Notes: generated by a model from the sequence alone, not told the origin. A DNA stretch of 64,000 nucleotides from Sphingobium lactosutens (GCF_013393185.1 NZ_QJQX01000054.1:186001-250000), one strand, 5' to 3'. Shown: positions 35,990 through 44,804, numbered from the stretch's first letter. Made by a program: numbers and translations.

Positions 35990-36745
35990 CTAATTCTTCA
36001 CTCGCAACGTCGCCATCGGCGCATCGCCGGTCAGCGGCGTGATCTGCCAGACGATCCGCTTGCCCTGGGGCGTGGACTGCGCGCCTTCTTCCTGATTCTG
36101 GCCGACGATCTCCGCGTCGGTGGTGAGCGTGAAGGTGCCGTTCAGCGCCTTGGCCGCGTCGTCGCCGCCGCTGCCCATGCCGCCCGGCCCCTGGCTCTTG
36201 TCGAAGCCGTTGGAAAAGCCCGGGGCCTTCACCCGCACCCGGTCGGTCCCGCGCATCTCCACCGCGACGAAGGGCAGCACGATCTGCGCGTCGATATTGA
36301 AGGGAAAAAGAAAGGCGTGGGTCAGCGTGCCGCTGATCGCATAATCGATCTCGAACTTGTGGTTGCCGACATAGCGGGCCGAGCGGAAACCCTTTTCCTT
36401 CGACAGGGCGGTAGCGATCGCCTGCATCTGCACCTCGTCGCTCTTGTCCGTTCCCCCTTTCGCCGCGCCGCTGAAATCTTCTTCCTTCTGCTGCTGCGCG
36501 ATCTGCATCAGCGTCGGCGTATTTTCCGGATCGCCCTCCTGTCCATCCCCGTCCGTGGGCGTGGTCCCGCCCATGATGGCGTCCTTGCCCATGTCCGACG
36601 CCAATATCTCGCCCTTGTAGGCGAAGGCGAAGCTGCGGTCGGCGCGGATGTCGAGGCTCGATTCGAACTTGCCCGGCGTCACCAGGCAAGCTGACAGGGA
36701 GAGCAGGCCGGCAAGCGCGCCCGCGATTCGATACAGACGGCTCAT
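35990..36745 (-). CDS. Hypothetical lipoprotein, 251 aa
   Basis: Signal peptide with lipobox LSAC (Cys20). The mature part has beta-strand-rich character, a low-complexity acidic and Gly stretch (about 60-80) and a second one at about 180-190. The family is not recognised with confidence; similar lipoproteins are common in sphingomonads. It lies 22 bases downstream of rlmB and is probably co-transcribed. Confidence 0.7.
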   Translation of the reverse strand: MSRLYRIAGALAGLLSLSACLVTPGKFESSLDIRADRSFAFAYKGEILASDMGKDAIMGGTTPTDGDGQEGDPENTPTLMQIAQQQKEEDFSGAAKGGTDKSDEVQMQAIATALSKEKGFRSARYVGNHKFEIDYAISGTLTHAFLFPFNIDAQIVLPFVAVEMRGTDRVRVKAPGFSNGFDKSQGPGGMGSGGDDAAKALNGTFTLTTDAEIVGQNQEEGAQSTPQGKRIVWQITPLTGDAPMATLRVKN

Positions 36746-36767
36746 TCCCGCTCCCCCCTAAGTTTGT

Positions 36768-37508
36768 TTAACGGTTCGTCGCGGCGTAGAGCGCGATGGC
36801 GGCCGCGTTCGAGACGTTCAGGCTCTCCATGCGCGGGCTGATCGGCAGCTTGGCGATGATGTCGCAATGCGCGATCGTATTGTGGCGCAGCCCTTCGCCC
36901 TCGGCGCCCAGCACCAGCGCGACGCGCGATTCGCCGATCGCCTGCCCGATGGTGGTGTCGGCGTCGCCATCCAGCCCGATTCGCCAGTAACCGGCCTCGG
37001 CAATTTCTTCCAATGCACGGGCCAGGTTCACCACGCGCACCCATGGCACGCTCTCCAGCGCGCCCGACGCCGCGCGCGCCAGCACCCCCGATTCGGGCGG
37101 CGCATGCCGGTCCTGCGTCACGATGCACAGCGCATCGAACGCGGCGGCGGAGCGCAGGATCGCGCCCACATTATGCGGGTCCGTCACCTGGTCCAGCACC
37201 AGGATCGGCCGCCTGTCGTCCTGTCCTTCCTCCAGCACCTCGCCCAGCCAGACATCGTCCAGCGGCTCGACTTCGGCGACGATGCCCTGATGGGGGGCGT
37301 CGGACGGGACCATGCGGCCCATGTCGGCGACGTCGGAATAGACGATCGGCAGCACCGGCGGCAGGTCGAGCTGACCCAGCGCTTCGCGCGTGCCCCAGAT
37401 CTTGCGCACTATGCGGTTCGGGTTGGCGAGCGCCGCGATGACGGCGTGACGTCCGTAGAAGCGCGGAAAGGCGCTCTTGGGCTTGGTGGAGCGATTGGGC
37501 TTTTTCAT
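36768..37508 (-). CDS. rlmB: 23S rRNA (guanosine-2'-O)-methyltransferase RlmB family
   Basis: A 246-residue SpoU/TrmH (SPOUT) methyltransferase. The N-terminal substrate-binding domain begins at FYGRHAVIAAL. SPOUT motifs are LDQVTDPHNVGAILRSAAAF, VLGAEGEGLR, and PISPRMESLNVSNAAAIALY, which forms the SAM-binding knot. It methylates 23S rRNA at G2251 in E. coli; TrmH-like alternatives cannot be excluded. Confidence 0.88.
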   Translation of the reverse strand: MKKPNRSTKPKSAFPRFYGRHAVIAALANPNRIVRKIWGTREALGQLDLPPVLPIVYSDVADMGRMVPSDAPHQGIVAEVEPLDDVWLGEVLEEGQDDRRPILVLDQVTDPHNVGAILRSAAAFDALCIVTQDRHAPPESGVLARAASGALESVPWVRVVNLARALEEIAEAGYWRIGLDGDADTTIGQAIGESRVALVLGAEGEGLRHNTIAHCDIIAKLPISPRMESLNVSNAAAIALYAATNR

Positions 37509-37613
37509 GATTTCGCTCTTTTCACATCAGGCCATTGACAGGCAAGTCTCCATTCGCCATTAGGCCGCCTCCAGCGCGGCGGGGAACGAAAATTCTCCAC
37601 GGCGTAGGGCACT

Positions 37614-37700
37614 GGACAGGTGGCCGAGTGGTTAAAGGCAGCAGACTGTAAATCTGCCCGGGTTTCCCGTACGCTGGTTCGAATCCAGCCCTGTCCACCA
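37614..37700 (+). tRNA. tRNA-Tyr (GTA)
   Basis: A class II tRNA with long variable arm. The acceptor stem GGACAGG pairs with CCTGTCC, the anticodon loop is ACTGTAAAT with anticodon GTA, the T-arm is GCTGGTTCGAATCCAGC, and the CCA end is encoded. Confidence 0.96.
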
Positions 37701-37754
37701 CTGCATCAGGCCATGATGCAGCCGGTCCTTCGGGACCGTGATGAAGGCCAGTGT

Positions 37755-37830
<76 letters not shown>

Positions 37831-37919
37831 AGCCTTTCCCCGACATGCCGCCTCTTTCGGGTTTCCGGCCGGCCTGTCTTCCCTCCCGAGCCCGTTGAAA
37901 GACGAAGGGAAGCGCCCTG

Positions 37920-38240
37920 ATGGCGTGGCTCATCCTCGGCATTGCCGTATTCACCGAAATCTGCTGGGCCTTGAGCCTGAAATGGGCCGCGACGCTCGGT
38001 AGCTGGCAGGCGTCGGCCGTGCCGATTGCCTTGAGCTTCCTCAACATGGGCCTGCTCGCGCTGGCGATGCGCGATCTGCCCGCCGGCACCGCCTATGCGA
38101 TCTGGACCGGCCTTGGTGCGGTCGGCGTCATCATCGCCGGCATCTTCCTGTTCGGGGACAAGGTGAATCCGGTGCAGGCGGGCTTCATGGCGATGATCGT
38201 GATCGGCGTCGCGGGCACGAAGCTCTTCGCGCAGGCATGA
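37920..38240 (+). CDS. SMR family small multidrug/guanidinium exporter (SugE/Gdx-like)
   Basis: A 106-residue protein with four membrane helices and the essential Glu13 in EICWALSLKW; this pattern is closer to SugE/Gdx than to EmrE. Substrates are probably guanidinium or quaternary ammonium compounds. I looked upstream for a mini-ykkC guanidine riboswitch and found no paired ACGR-loop hairpins. The AGGGAAG ribosome binding region could pair with CTTCCCT 22 bases earlier. Confidence 0.85.
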   Translation: MAWLILGIAVFTEICWALSLKWAATLGSWQASAVPIALSFLNMGLLALAMRDLPAGTAYAIWTGLGAVGVIIAGIFLFGDKVNPVQAGFMAMIVIGVAGTKLFAQA

Positions 38241-38284
38241 GCGTTTTCTAAGCAGATGAATACATCTGTTGGCTCGGAAAACGC
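38241..38284. repeat. 44-bp palindromic element, family C copy 2
   Basis: GCGTTTTC and GAAAACGC ends enclose CAGATG...CATCTG. The reverse complement closely matches 23756-23799. It starts directly after the SMR gene stop. Confidence 0.75.
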
Positions 38285-38419
38285 GGCAAAAAAATGGCGC
38301 CCAATCGCGGGGCAGGGGCAAGGCGCCGCAGCCGCCTTGCCGCATCGGAGCGAAATCGCCAGCGGGATGTTACCCGGACAAGTAACGTTCATTCTTCGCA
38401 GGCTATTTCCTTCCTCCGC

Positions 38420-40681
38420 ATGATACTCGACCGTCGCGACCTCATGATCCGCACGCTGGGCGGCGCTCTCGCCCTTGGCGTCTCGCCCCGCGCCCTCGCC
38501 CAGACCGACGTGGAGCGCGTCGACGCCCTGATCGCGAAGATGACGGTCGAGGAAAAGGCCGGGCAGATGACCTGCCTCGCCGACAGTTTCCGCCCCTTCA
38601 ACCCGCCCAACCCGCAGGTCGGCATTCAGGACGCCAAACGCCTGACCGAAGAAGTGCGCCGGGGCCGGGTCGGCTGCCTCTTCAACGGCATCGGCGTCGC
38701 AGGCGCCCGCCGCGCGCAGGAGATCGCGGTCAAGGACAGCCGCCTCGGCATCCCGCTGCTCTTCGCCGGAGACGTGATCCACGGCCTCAAGACCATCTTC
38801 CCGGTACCCTTGGGCGAAGCGTCCAGCTTCGACCCCAGCCTGTGTGAGCGCACTGCCCGCGCCATGGCCGTGGAGGCCACCGCCGCCGGCCTGCACCTGA
38901 CCTTCGCCCCCATGGTCGACGTCGCCCGCGACCAGCGCTGGGGCCGCGTGGTCGAGGGGGCGGGGGAGGATGTGACCCTGACCGGCCTGCTCTCCGCCGC
39001 CCGCATCCGCGGCTTCCAGGGCCGCGACCTGCGCCGCGACGACTCCCTGCTCGCCTGCCCCAAGCATTTCGCCGCCTATGGCGCGGTTGCCGCCGGCCTC
39101 GAATATGGCAATGTCGACATCAGCGAGGAAACGCTGCGCGAAACCCATCTCCCGCCCTTCGGCAAGGCGTTCGCGGCCGGCGCGCTCACCACCATGGCCG
39201 CCTTCAACGAGATTAACGGTGTCCCCGCCACCGCCGACAGCGAACTGCTCACCGACATATTGCGCGGCGAGATGCAGTTCCGCGGCTTCGTCTTCTCCGA
39301 CTACACCGCTGATGAGGAGCTGGTCGCCCACGGCTTTGCCGAGGATGCGCGCGACGCCGCCCGCCTCGCCGTGCTGGCCGGGGTCGACATGTCGATGCAG
39401 AGCGGCCTCTATATCCGCTACCTGCCCGATCTGGTGAAGAGCGGCGCGGTCCCCATGGGCACGATCGACGTCGCCGTGCGCCGTATCCTCTATGTGAAGG
39501 CCGCTATCGGCCTGTTCGACAACCCGTATCGCTCGCTCAATGAGGAAGCGGAAAAGACCCGCATCTTCACCTCCTCCCACCGGGCCCTCGCCCGCGAAGC
39601 CGCCGCGCGATCGGTGGTGCTGCTCAAGAACAATAGCGTCCTGCCGATCGACCCTGCGAAGGGCCAGAGCATCGCCCTGATCGGACCCTTTGCCGAGGAT
39701 GTCCGCAACCTCTACGGTCCCTGGGCCTTTTACGGCGACCCCGACAAGGGCGTCGACATCGCCACCGGCCTGCGCGCCGCGCTGCCCGACCCGTCGAAGC
39801 TGACCGTGATACGCGGCAGCGACATCAGTGGTCCCATCGACGGCGGCATCGCCGCAGCGGTCGAGGCAGCGAAGGCCGCCGACATCACCCTGCTCGCCAT
39901 CGGCGAATCGCAGGCCATGTCGGGCGAGGCCCAGTCCCGCACCGTCATCGAAATCCCGCAGGCGCAGCAGGCGCTGGCCGACGCTGTGGTCGCCACCGGC
40001 AAGCCCGTCGCCGTCCTGCTCCGCCACGGCCGCGCGCTCGCCTTGCATGACGGCGTCGCCAATGCCGGCGCGATCCTCGCCACCTGGTTCCTGGGGAGCG
40101 AGGCCGGCCACGCCATCGCCGACATCGTGCTGGGAAAGGTCGATCCCTCCGCCAAGCTGCCCGTCAGCTTCCCCTGGGAAAGCGGGCAGGAGCCTTTCTA
40201 CTATGACCGCAAGTCGACCGGCCGCCCGGTCCTCGACAGCGGCAGCACCGAATATAAGGCGCGCTACGCCACCACCGACAACAGCGCCCGTTTCCCCTTC
40301 GGCCATGGCCTCGGCTACACCGAGTTCGCGCTCGACCAGTTGAAACTGTCCGACACCGCGCTGCGCTGGGACGCCGCGATCGAAGTCACCGCCCGCGTCA
40401 CCAACAAGGGATCGCGCAAGGGCAGCGAAGTCGTCCAGCTCTACACCCGCGACCGGGTCGCCAGCCGCACCCGCCCGATCCGCGAGCTGAAACGCATGGA
40501 GCGCGTCACCCTGTCACCGGGCGAAAGCAAGACCGTCCGCTTCTCCCTCTCCCGCACCGACCTGGAATTCGTCGGCGCGAGGAACCAGCGTATCGCGGAG
40601 CCGGGCGTGTTTGACTTGTGGGTGGGGCAATCGAGCGTCGGCGGCCTGAATGCGCAATTCACGCTTTATGCGGCGGGGTAA
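38420..40681 (+). CDS. bglX: GH3 family beta-glucosidase (BglX-like), exported
   Basis: A 753-residue glycoside hydrolase family 3 enzyme. The N-terminus DRRDLMIRTLGGALALGVSPRALAQ is a Tat-like signal. The (beta/alpha)8 domain has the KHF motif (215-217) and the nucleophile Asp294 in VFSDYT; the alpha/beta sandwich and a C-terminal fibronectin type III domain follow. It should hydrolyse beta-linked glucosides in the periplasm. ATG 38420 fits the signal peptide, though its ribosome binding site is poor. Confidence 0.9.
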   Translation: MILDRRDLMIRTLGGALALGVSPRALAQTDVERVDALIAKMTVEEKAGQMTCLADSFRPFNPPNPQVGIQDAKRLTEEVRRGRVGCLFNGIGVAGARRAQEIAVKDSRLGIPLLFAGDVIHGLKTIFPVPLGEASSFDPSLCERTARAMAVEATAAGLHLTFAPMVDVARDQRWGRVVEGAGEDVTLTGLLSAARIRGFQGRDLRRDDSLLACPKHFAAYGAVAAGLEYGNVDISEETLRETHLPPFGKAFAAGALTTMAAFNEINGVPATADSELLTDILRGEMQFRGFVFSDYTADEELVAHGFAEDARDAARLAVLAGVDMSMQSGLYIRYLPDLVKSGAVPMGTIDVAVRRILYVKAAIGLFDNPYRSLNEEAEKTRIFTSSHRALAREAAARSVVLLKNNSVLPIDPAKGQSIALIGPFAEDVRNLYGPWAFYGDPDKGVDIATGLRAALPDPSKLTVIRGSDISGPIDGGIAAAVEAAKAADITLLAIGESQAMSGEAQSRTVIEIPQAQQALADAVVATGKPVAVLLRHGRALALHDGVANAGAILATWFLGSEAGHAIADIVLGKVDPSAKLPVSFPWESGQEPFYYDRKSTGRPVLDSGSTEYKARYATTDNSARFPFGHGLGYTEFALDQLKLSDTALRWDAAIEVTARVTNKGSRKGSEVVQLYTRDRVASRTRPIRELKRMERVTLSPGESKTVRFSLSRTDLEFVGARNQRIAEPGVFDLWVGQSSVGGLNAQFTLYAAG

Positions 40682-40882
40682 AATCGGCTTGTCAATTGTG
40701 TGTCAATTTCATTCTTTAGCAGTATCTACCACTGTTCCATGAAAAAGAAATTGATTGAAATTGCGATATATGTGCTGATGCGAAGAATAGATGAAAATGG
40801 TTTGATTTTATAACTCGAGGGTTGCTTGGATCTATCCTCTCGTTCATGAGGTAAAAGCAGTTTCTCGAACCTTCAAGAAGCG
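40682..40882. other. AT-rich leader of the low-GC island
   Basis: This stretch is strikingly AT-rich (19 of 60 G/C at 40741-40800). It has TCAATTTC near 40703 that can pair with GAAATTGA-type sequence around 40748-40760, and a 24-codon ORF (40739-40813) with no convincing ribosome binding site. It probably contains the promoter of the two island genes. Confidence 0.4.
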
Positions 40883-41791
40883 TTGGAGTTTAGGGTGTAT
40901 TCTGATGCGAGCATTAGCGCTGTCGCTGGCGCGAATGGCCTGGATTATGCAAAAAATAAAAATCGCGGTGGCCGATCGAGCGCGAAGGGGCGTGATTTTG
41001 AAATCGTTTACGGCGCTTACCGTATCGTTCTTGAGGCCGCAAATGCTTTGCGCGATGGTGCCCTCGGAACGGATATATCTTTCCACGACCAAGTGCTCTG
41101 TTTCGTAGACGACTTCGTGGCGTCTGGGCCCGGTGGCCGTACTTTAGCGCAACTCAAAAGTGGCGCGGCTAGCTGGACTGGAGGCGACCATCCCCTCGGG
41201 GACGATTTTCGCTTGCAGGCTAAACTCGATGCCACATGTGGCGTCGCAGCAAATTACGAACTCGTTGTAGGTGACGATGCGCGCCGGGATGCGCTTCTTA
41301 TCGATCGCCCGACCGACCTCTCTGCTGTCTCGGTGGTTTCGTTTCCTGGGGAATTGGAAGATCTCGATCTAATTTCACGGCTTGACGATCTTGCCGCTGC
41401 ACTCGCCGAGCTGAGTCCGAGGGATGCGGAGCGCGTTGTTCGGGAGCAAGTTTGGCGTATGTTGCTAGGCACTTGGCAAGGCTCTCGCGGTGATCAGACT
41501 CTCGCTTCGATCATCCATGCCGCTGGGCATGGGCCTGGCGCAATCGTTGCCCCTTTATCACCGCCCTATATCTTGTCAGACGAGGCGAAAAAAACTCTCG
41601 ACAAAGTGGATGGTCTTCGATTCAATATCCACAAGAATTTTTTCACCTACGACGCGTTAGGTTGGATGGTGCGTGGCATTGCCGACTATCACTGCTATAC
41701 ACCTCAGTTTGAGGCGTTCGTGACGGAGCTAACGACCTCCCAGCCGACAGACTTTTTATCGTTTTGGGCCGTGTTGAAGGCGCACATATGA
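40883..41791 (+). CDS. Putative PD-(D/E)xK nuclease, Cap4/DUF4297-like
   Basis: A 302-residue soluble protein. The start is uncertain: TTG 40883 has AAGAAG upstream, and GTG 40895 has GGAG upstream. Residues 28-45 (NRGGRSSAKGRDFEIVYG) resemble the start of Cap4/DUF4297-type nuclease domains, and a possible catalytic set follows: Glu40, Asp76/Asp77 (CFVDD), then Gln90-x-Lys92 (AQLKSG) and a nearby Trp. The C-terminal half is helical with no recognised domain and might bind a partner or ligand. Composition differs sharply from the core genome. Nuclease activity is inferred from the pattern only. Confidence 0.65.
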   Translation: MEFRVYSDASISAVAGANGLDYAKNKNRGGRSSAKGRDFEIVYGAYRIVLEAANALRDGALGTDISFHDQVLCFVDDFVASGPGGRTLAQLKSGAASWTGGDHPLGDDFRLQAKLDATCGVAANYELVVGDDARRDALLIDRPTDLSAVSVVSFPGELEDLDLISRLDDLAAALAELSPRDAERVVREQVWRMLLGTWQGSRGDQTLASIIHAAGHGPGAIVAPLSPPYILSDEAKKTLDKVDGLRFNIHKNFFTYDALGWMVRGIADYHCYTPQFEAFVTELTTSQPTDFLSFWAVLKAHI

Positions 41792-42495
41792 GCTACACTC
41801 GAACATTGTCGGAGCTTGCATCTACAGCTGAAGCTTCAGCTATTAACGCATTGACTCAATTGGCAGATGAAACCCTTCCACCTGAGGCGTATGGCCGTGC
41901 CATGAGGGCCGTCGGTCATGAGTTAGGACGCTGTTTTGCTCGCGACGTTGGGGTGTCAGGAAAGAATGTTTACCTCGCTGTCACAGTCGAAGATGCGGAT
42001 TACCTCGCCGCTGGCATCGCGGCAGCATTGGTTGAGGCCGGAGCGAAAATTGCGGTTGCTTGCTTTTGGAATACTCGCAAGAAGGCCGGCGGATACAAGT
42101 GGCTGGATGTCGCTACAATTGTAAATGAGTATCGGGAGCCTATGCCCGAGCATTTGGAGCATCTCGTGGTTGTTAAGTCGATCATTTCGGGTGCTTGTGT
42201 TGTAAAGACGAACCTTATGCACCTTTTGGAGACGGCTCAGCCCGAGCAGATCGATATTATGGCTCCAGTTGTGCTTGAAGGTGCCGAAGATAGGCTGGCA
42301 TCTGAATTTGACCCTGATACAGTAAGCAAATTCCGTTATTGGCTTCTCGCTAAGGATGACACAAAAGACGATACTGGAAACGTTGTTCCGGGAATTGGGG
42401 GTGAGGTTTATGGTCGTCTAGGTTTTGACGGCCAGCAAGGGAAGAATGCTCATTTCCCTGAGTTCATCAAAGAAAGGGTAGCAGCTCGGCTATAG
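41788..42495 (+). CDS. Uracil phosphoribosyltransferase-like protein with altered PRPP loop
   Basis: A 235-residue protein. From about residue 125 it follows uracil phosphoribosyltransferase: LVVVKSIISGACVVKTNLMH corresponds to the PRPP loop (VDPMLATGGS type), then DIMAPVVLEGAEDRL (VLVAAPEG), then DDTGNVVPGIGGEVYGRLGF (the uracil-binding PGLGDAGDR...FGT end). The acidic residue of the PRPP loop is replaced by Lys130-Ser131, and the GDAGD aspartates are absent, so normal catalysis is unlikely. It overlaps the nuclease-like gene by 4 bases (ATGA). A sensor or inhibitor role is inferred. Confidence 0.65.
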   Translation: MSYTRTLSELASTAEASAINALTQLADETLPPEAYGRAMRAVGHELGRCFARDVGVSGKNVYLAVTVEDADYLAAGIAAALVEAGAKIAVACFWNTRKKAGGYKWLDVATIVNEYREPMPEHLEHLVVVKSIISGACVVKTNLMHLLETAQPEQIDIMAPVVLEGAEDRLASEFDPDTVSKFRYWLLAKDDTKDDTGNVVPGIGGEVYGRLGFDGQQGKNAHFPEFIKERVAARL

Positions 42496-42814
42496 ATGCT
42501 CTTTGGTTTGTTGGCTGCAACTGTTTACTTGGTAGCAGCAAGCTCTTGCAAATCTCCCTGTCCTACACCCCCCATCCCATGCCATAACCCCAGCCGTTCT
42601 TTCCCACCGTCCGCCCCTCGCACTCCGCGCCGGCCCACCTCCTGGCGCGCGCCATTTCGCAAAAATTCTCCTATTGCGAAATCCGCGGCACCCGTGCGTC
42701 CGCCGCAGTTTCGCGTTGCCCGCGACACTGTGTACTTCGCAACGCCGCGCCCGCCTGCAAAACGCGCCGTCTACGCCTTCACCACCCGCCACACCTCTGC
42801 TACAGGCCGCCCCC
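42496..42814. other. Island-core boundary without a convincing gene
   Basis: The composition changes from AT-rich to very C/G-rich near 42555, marking the right edge of the island. The rest is the region upstream of the ABC-F gene, with an operator-like palindrome at 42654-42682. A frame starting at ATG 42496 has a lipoprotein-like first 18 residues but continues as Pro/Arg-rich nonsense across the junction. Confidence 0.5.
42654..42682. promoter_or_regulatory. Operator-like inverted repeat ATTTCGCAA-N11-TTGCGAAAT
   Basis: Perfect 9-bp arms at 42654-42662 and 42674-42682 lie 130-160 bases upstream of the ABC-F start. Size and spacing fit a dimeric regulator site. The spacer is AT-rich. Confidence 0.5.
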
Positions 42815-44689
42815 ATGCTTAACCTCAACGGTATCACCGTGTGCCTGGGCGGCCGCACTATCCTCGACCGCGCCGCTGCCGCGCTGCCGCCGCGCAGCCG
42901 TGTCGGCCTGATCGGCCGCAACGGCGCGGGCAAGTCCACGCTGATGAAGGTGATGATCGGCCAGCTCGACCCGGACGAAGGGTCGTGCGACATGCCCCGC
43001 GACACCCGCCTCGGCTATATCGCGCAGGAAGCGCCGTCGGGCACCGCGACCCCCTTCGACACCGTGCTCGCCGCCGACAAGGAACGCGCCGAACTGATGG
43101 CGGAGGCGGAGCATACCGAAGACCCCGATCGCCTCGGCCATATCTATGAGCGGCTGACGACGATCGACGCCTATACCGCCCCGGCCCGCGCCGCCCGCAT
43201 CCTCGTCGGCCTCGGCTTTGACGAGGAAATGCAGGGCCGCCCGCTCGACAGCTATTCGGGCGGCTGGAAGATGCGGGTGGCGCTCGCCGCCTTGCTCTTC
43301 TCCAATCCCGACCTACTGCTGCTCGACGAACCGTCGAACCATCTCGACCTCGAAGCCACGCTCTGGCTGGAGAATTTCCTCAAGGCCTATCGCGGCACCG
43401 TGGTCGTCATCAGCCACGAACGCGACCTGCTGAACAATGTCGTCGACTATATCCTCCATCTGGAGGGCGGGAAGGTGACGCTCTATCCCGGCGGCTATGA
43501 CGCGTTCGAACGGCAGCGCGCCGAACGGCTCGCCCAGCTCGAATCGGCCCGCGCCAAGCAGCAGGCGGAGCGGGAGAAGTTGCAGGACTATGTCGCCCGC
43601 AACAGCGCCCGGGCCTCGACCGCGAAACAGGCCCAGTCCCGCGCCAAGGCGCTGGCCCGGATGCAGCCCATCGCCGCCGCGATCGAAGATCCGACGCTGC
43701 ATTTCGGCTTCCCAAGTCCCGCCGAACTGCGTCCGCCGCTCATCACCATGGACATGGCGGCGGTCGGCTATACCGACACGCCGATCCTGCGCCGGGTGAA
43801 CCTGCGCATCGATCCGGACGACCGTCTGGCGCTGCTCGGCCGCAACGGCAACGGCAAGACCACGCTGGCCCGCCTGATCGCCGCGCAACTCGCCCCGATG
43901 GAGGGCGCGGTGCAAGCCACGTCCAAGATGAATGTCGGTTACTTCACCCAATATCAGGTGGAGGAACTGGACATCACCGACACGCCGCTGGAGCATATGA
44001 CCCGCGTCATGAAGGGCGCGACCCCCGGCGCGGTGCGTGCCCAGCTTGGCCGCTTCGGCTTTTCCGGCGAGCGCGCGACGCAGAAGGTCGGCTCCATGTC
44101 GGGTGGTGAGCGTGCCCGTCTGGCGCTCGCCCTCATCACGCGCGATGCGCCGCACCTGCTGATCCTCGACGAACCGACCAACCACCTCGACGTCGACAGC
44201 CGCGAAGCGCTGGTACAGGCGCTCAACGACTATAGCGGCGCGGTGGTGATCGTCTCGCACGACCGCCACATGATCGAACTGGTCGCCGACCGCCTGGTGC
44301 TGGTCGACAATGGCACCGCCCAGCCGTTCGACGGCTCGCTGGATGACTATACCGACATCATCCTGCGCAAGGCGGACGGCAACGGCACTGGTTCTGGCGG
44401 CGATGCGCCCAAGGTCGACCGCAAGGCCGACAAGAAGGCGGCCGCCGAATGGCGCGAAAAGCAGAAGATACTGAAAAACGCCGTCAACAAGGCCGAGCGC
44501 GAGATGACCGCCCTCTCGACCGAACGCAGCCGGATCGACCAGGCCCTGTTCGACCCCAAGTCCGCGACCGGCGCGGAGGCGAAGATGACCACCAGCCAGC
44601 TGATGGTGAAGCGCGCCGAACTGGAAAAGAAGCTGGAAGCCGCCGAGGAAGTCTGGATGGAGGCCGGCGCGGCGCTGGAGGCGGGCTAA
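42815..44689 (+). CDS. ABC-F family ATPase (Uup/YheS-like)
   Basis: A 624-residue protein with two ABC domains and no membrane part: Walker A GRNGAGKST (34-42) and GRNGNGKTT in the second half, signatures YSGGWKMR and MSGGERAR, and Walker B LLLLDEPSNHLD and LLILDEPTNHLD. The linker and a C-terminal coiled coil (KKAAAEWREKQKILKNAVNK onward) match Uup/YheS type factors acting on ribosomes. The ATG at 42815 gives the family start; the frame upstream is not coding. Confidence 0.93.
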   Translation: MLNLNGITVCLGGRTILDRAAAALPPRSRVGLIGRNGAGKSTLMKVMIGQLDPDEGSCDMPRDTRLGYIAQEAPSGTATPFDTVLAADKERAELMAEAEHTEDPDRLGHIYERLTTIDAYTAPARAARILVGLGFDEEMQGRPLDSYSGGWKMRVALAALLFSNPDLLLLDEPSNHLDLEATLWLENFLKAYRGTVVVISHERDLLNNVVDYILHLEGGKVTLYPGGYDAFERQRAERLAQLESARAKQQAEREKLQDYVARNSARASTAKQAQSRAKALARMQPIAAAIEDPTLHFGFPSPAELRPPLITMDMAAVGYTDTPILRRVNLRIDPDDRLALLGRNGNGKTTLARLIAAQLAPMEGAVQATSKMNVGYFTQYQVEELDITDTPLEHMTRVMKGATPGAVRAQLGRFGFSGERATQKVGSMSGGERARLALALITRDAPHLLILDEPTNHLDVDSREALVQALNDYSGAVVIVSHDRHMIELVADRLVLVDNGTAQPFDGSLDDYTDIILRKADGNGTGSGGDAPKVDRKADKKAAAEWREKQKILKNAVNKAEREMTALSTERSRIDQALFDPKSATGAEAKMTTSQLMVKRAELEKKLEAAEEVWMEAGAALEAG

Positions 44690-44804
44690 GTCCGCTTTTG
44701 GTCGGATTCCGGCGCGAAAAATGCTATAAGGATCTTCCCTGACGGCACGCCTCAGGGGGTGAGGCCTGGCTTCCGGGGAGCGTAGTTCTGCCGGGAGATC
44801 CGCG

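Noticed and set aside
35862..36689. 275-codon minus-strand frame overlapping the lipoprotein gene
   Set aside because: The alternative frame has a lipobox, a good start and the right context; this one is rich in Arg/Gly and runs through a repeat.
37831..37919. Guanidine (mini-ykkC) riboswitch upstream of the SMR exporter
   Set aside because: The required pair of small hairpins with ACGR loops is not present; only a loose CTTCCCT/AGGGAAG pairing is seen.
38093..40306. 737-codon minus-strand frame opposite the GH3 gene
   Set aside because: It is low-complexity Gly/Ala/Asp composition antisense to a well-supported glycoside hydrolase.
40739..40813. 24-codon ORF in the AT-rich leader of the island
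   Set aside because: It has no ribosome binding site and is short enough to occur by chance in AT-rich DNA; it is kept only as a remark in the leader entry.
42496..42822. 108-codon frame right after the UPRTase-like gene with a lipoprotein-like start
   Set aside because: Only the first 18 residues look like a protein; it then crosses the composition break and becomes Pro/Arg-rich, overlapping the ABC-F start.
42490..43005. 171-codon minus-strand frame over the island boundary
   Set aside because: It overlaps ABC-F antisense, with no ribosome binding site or motif.
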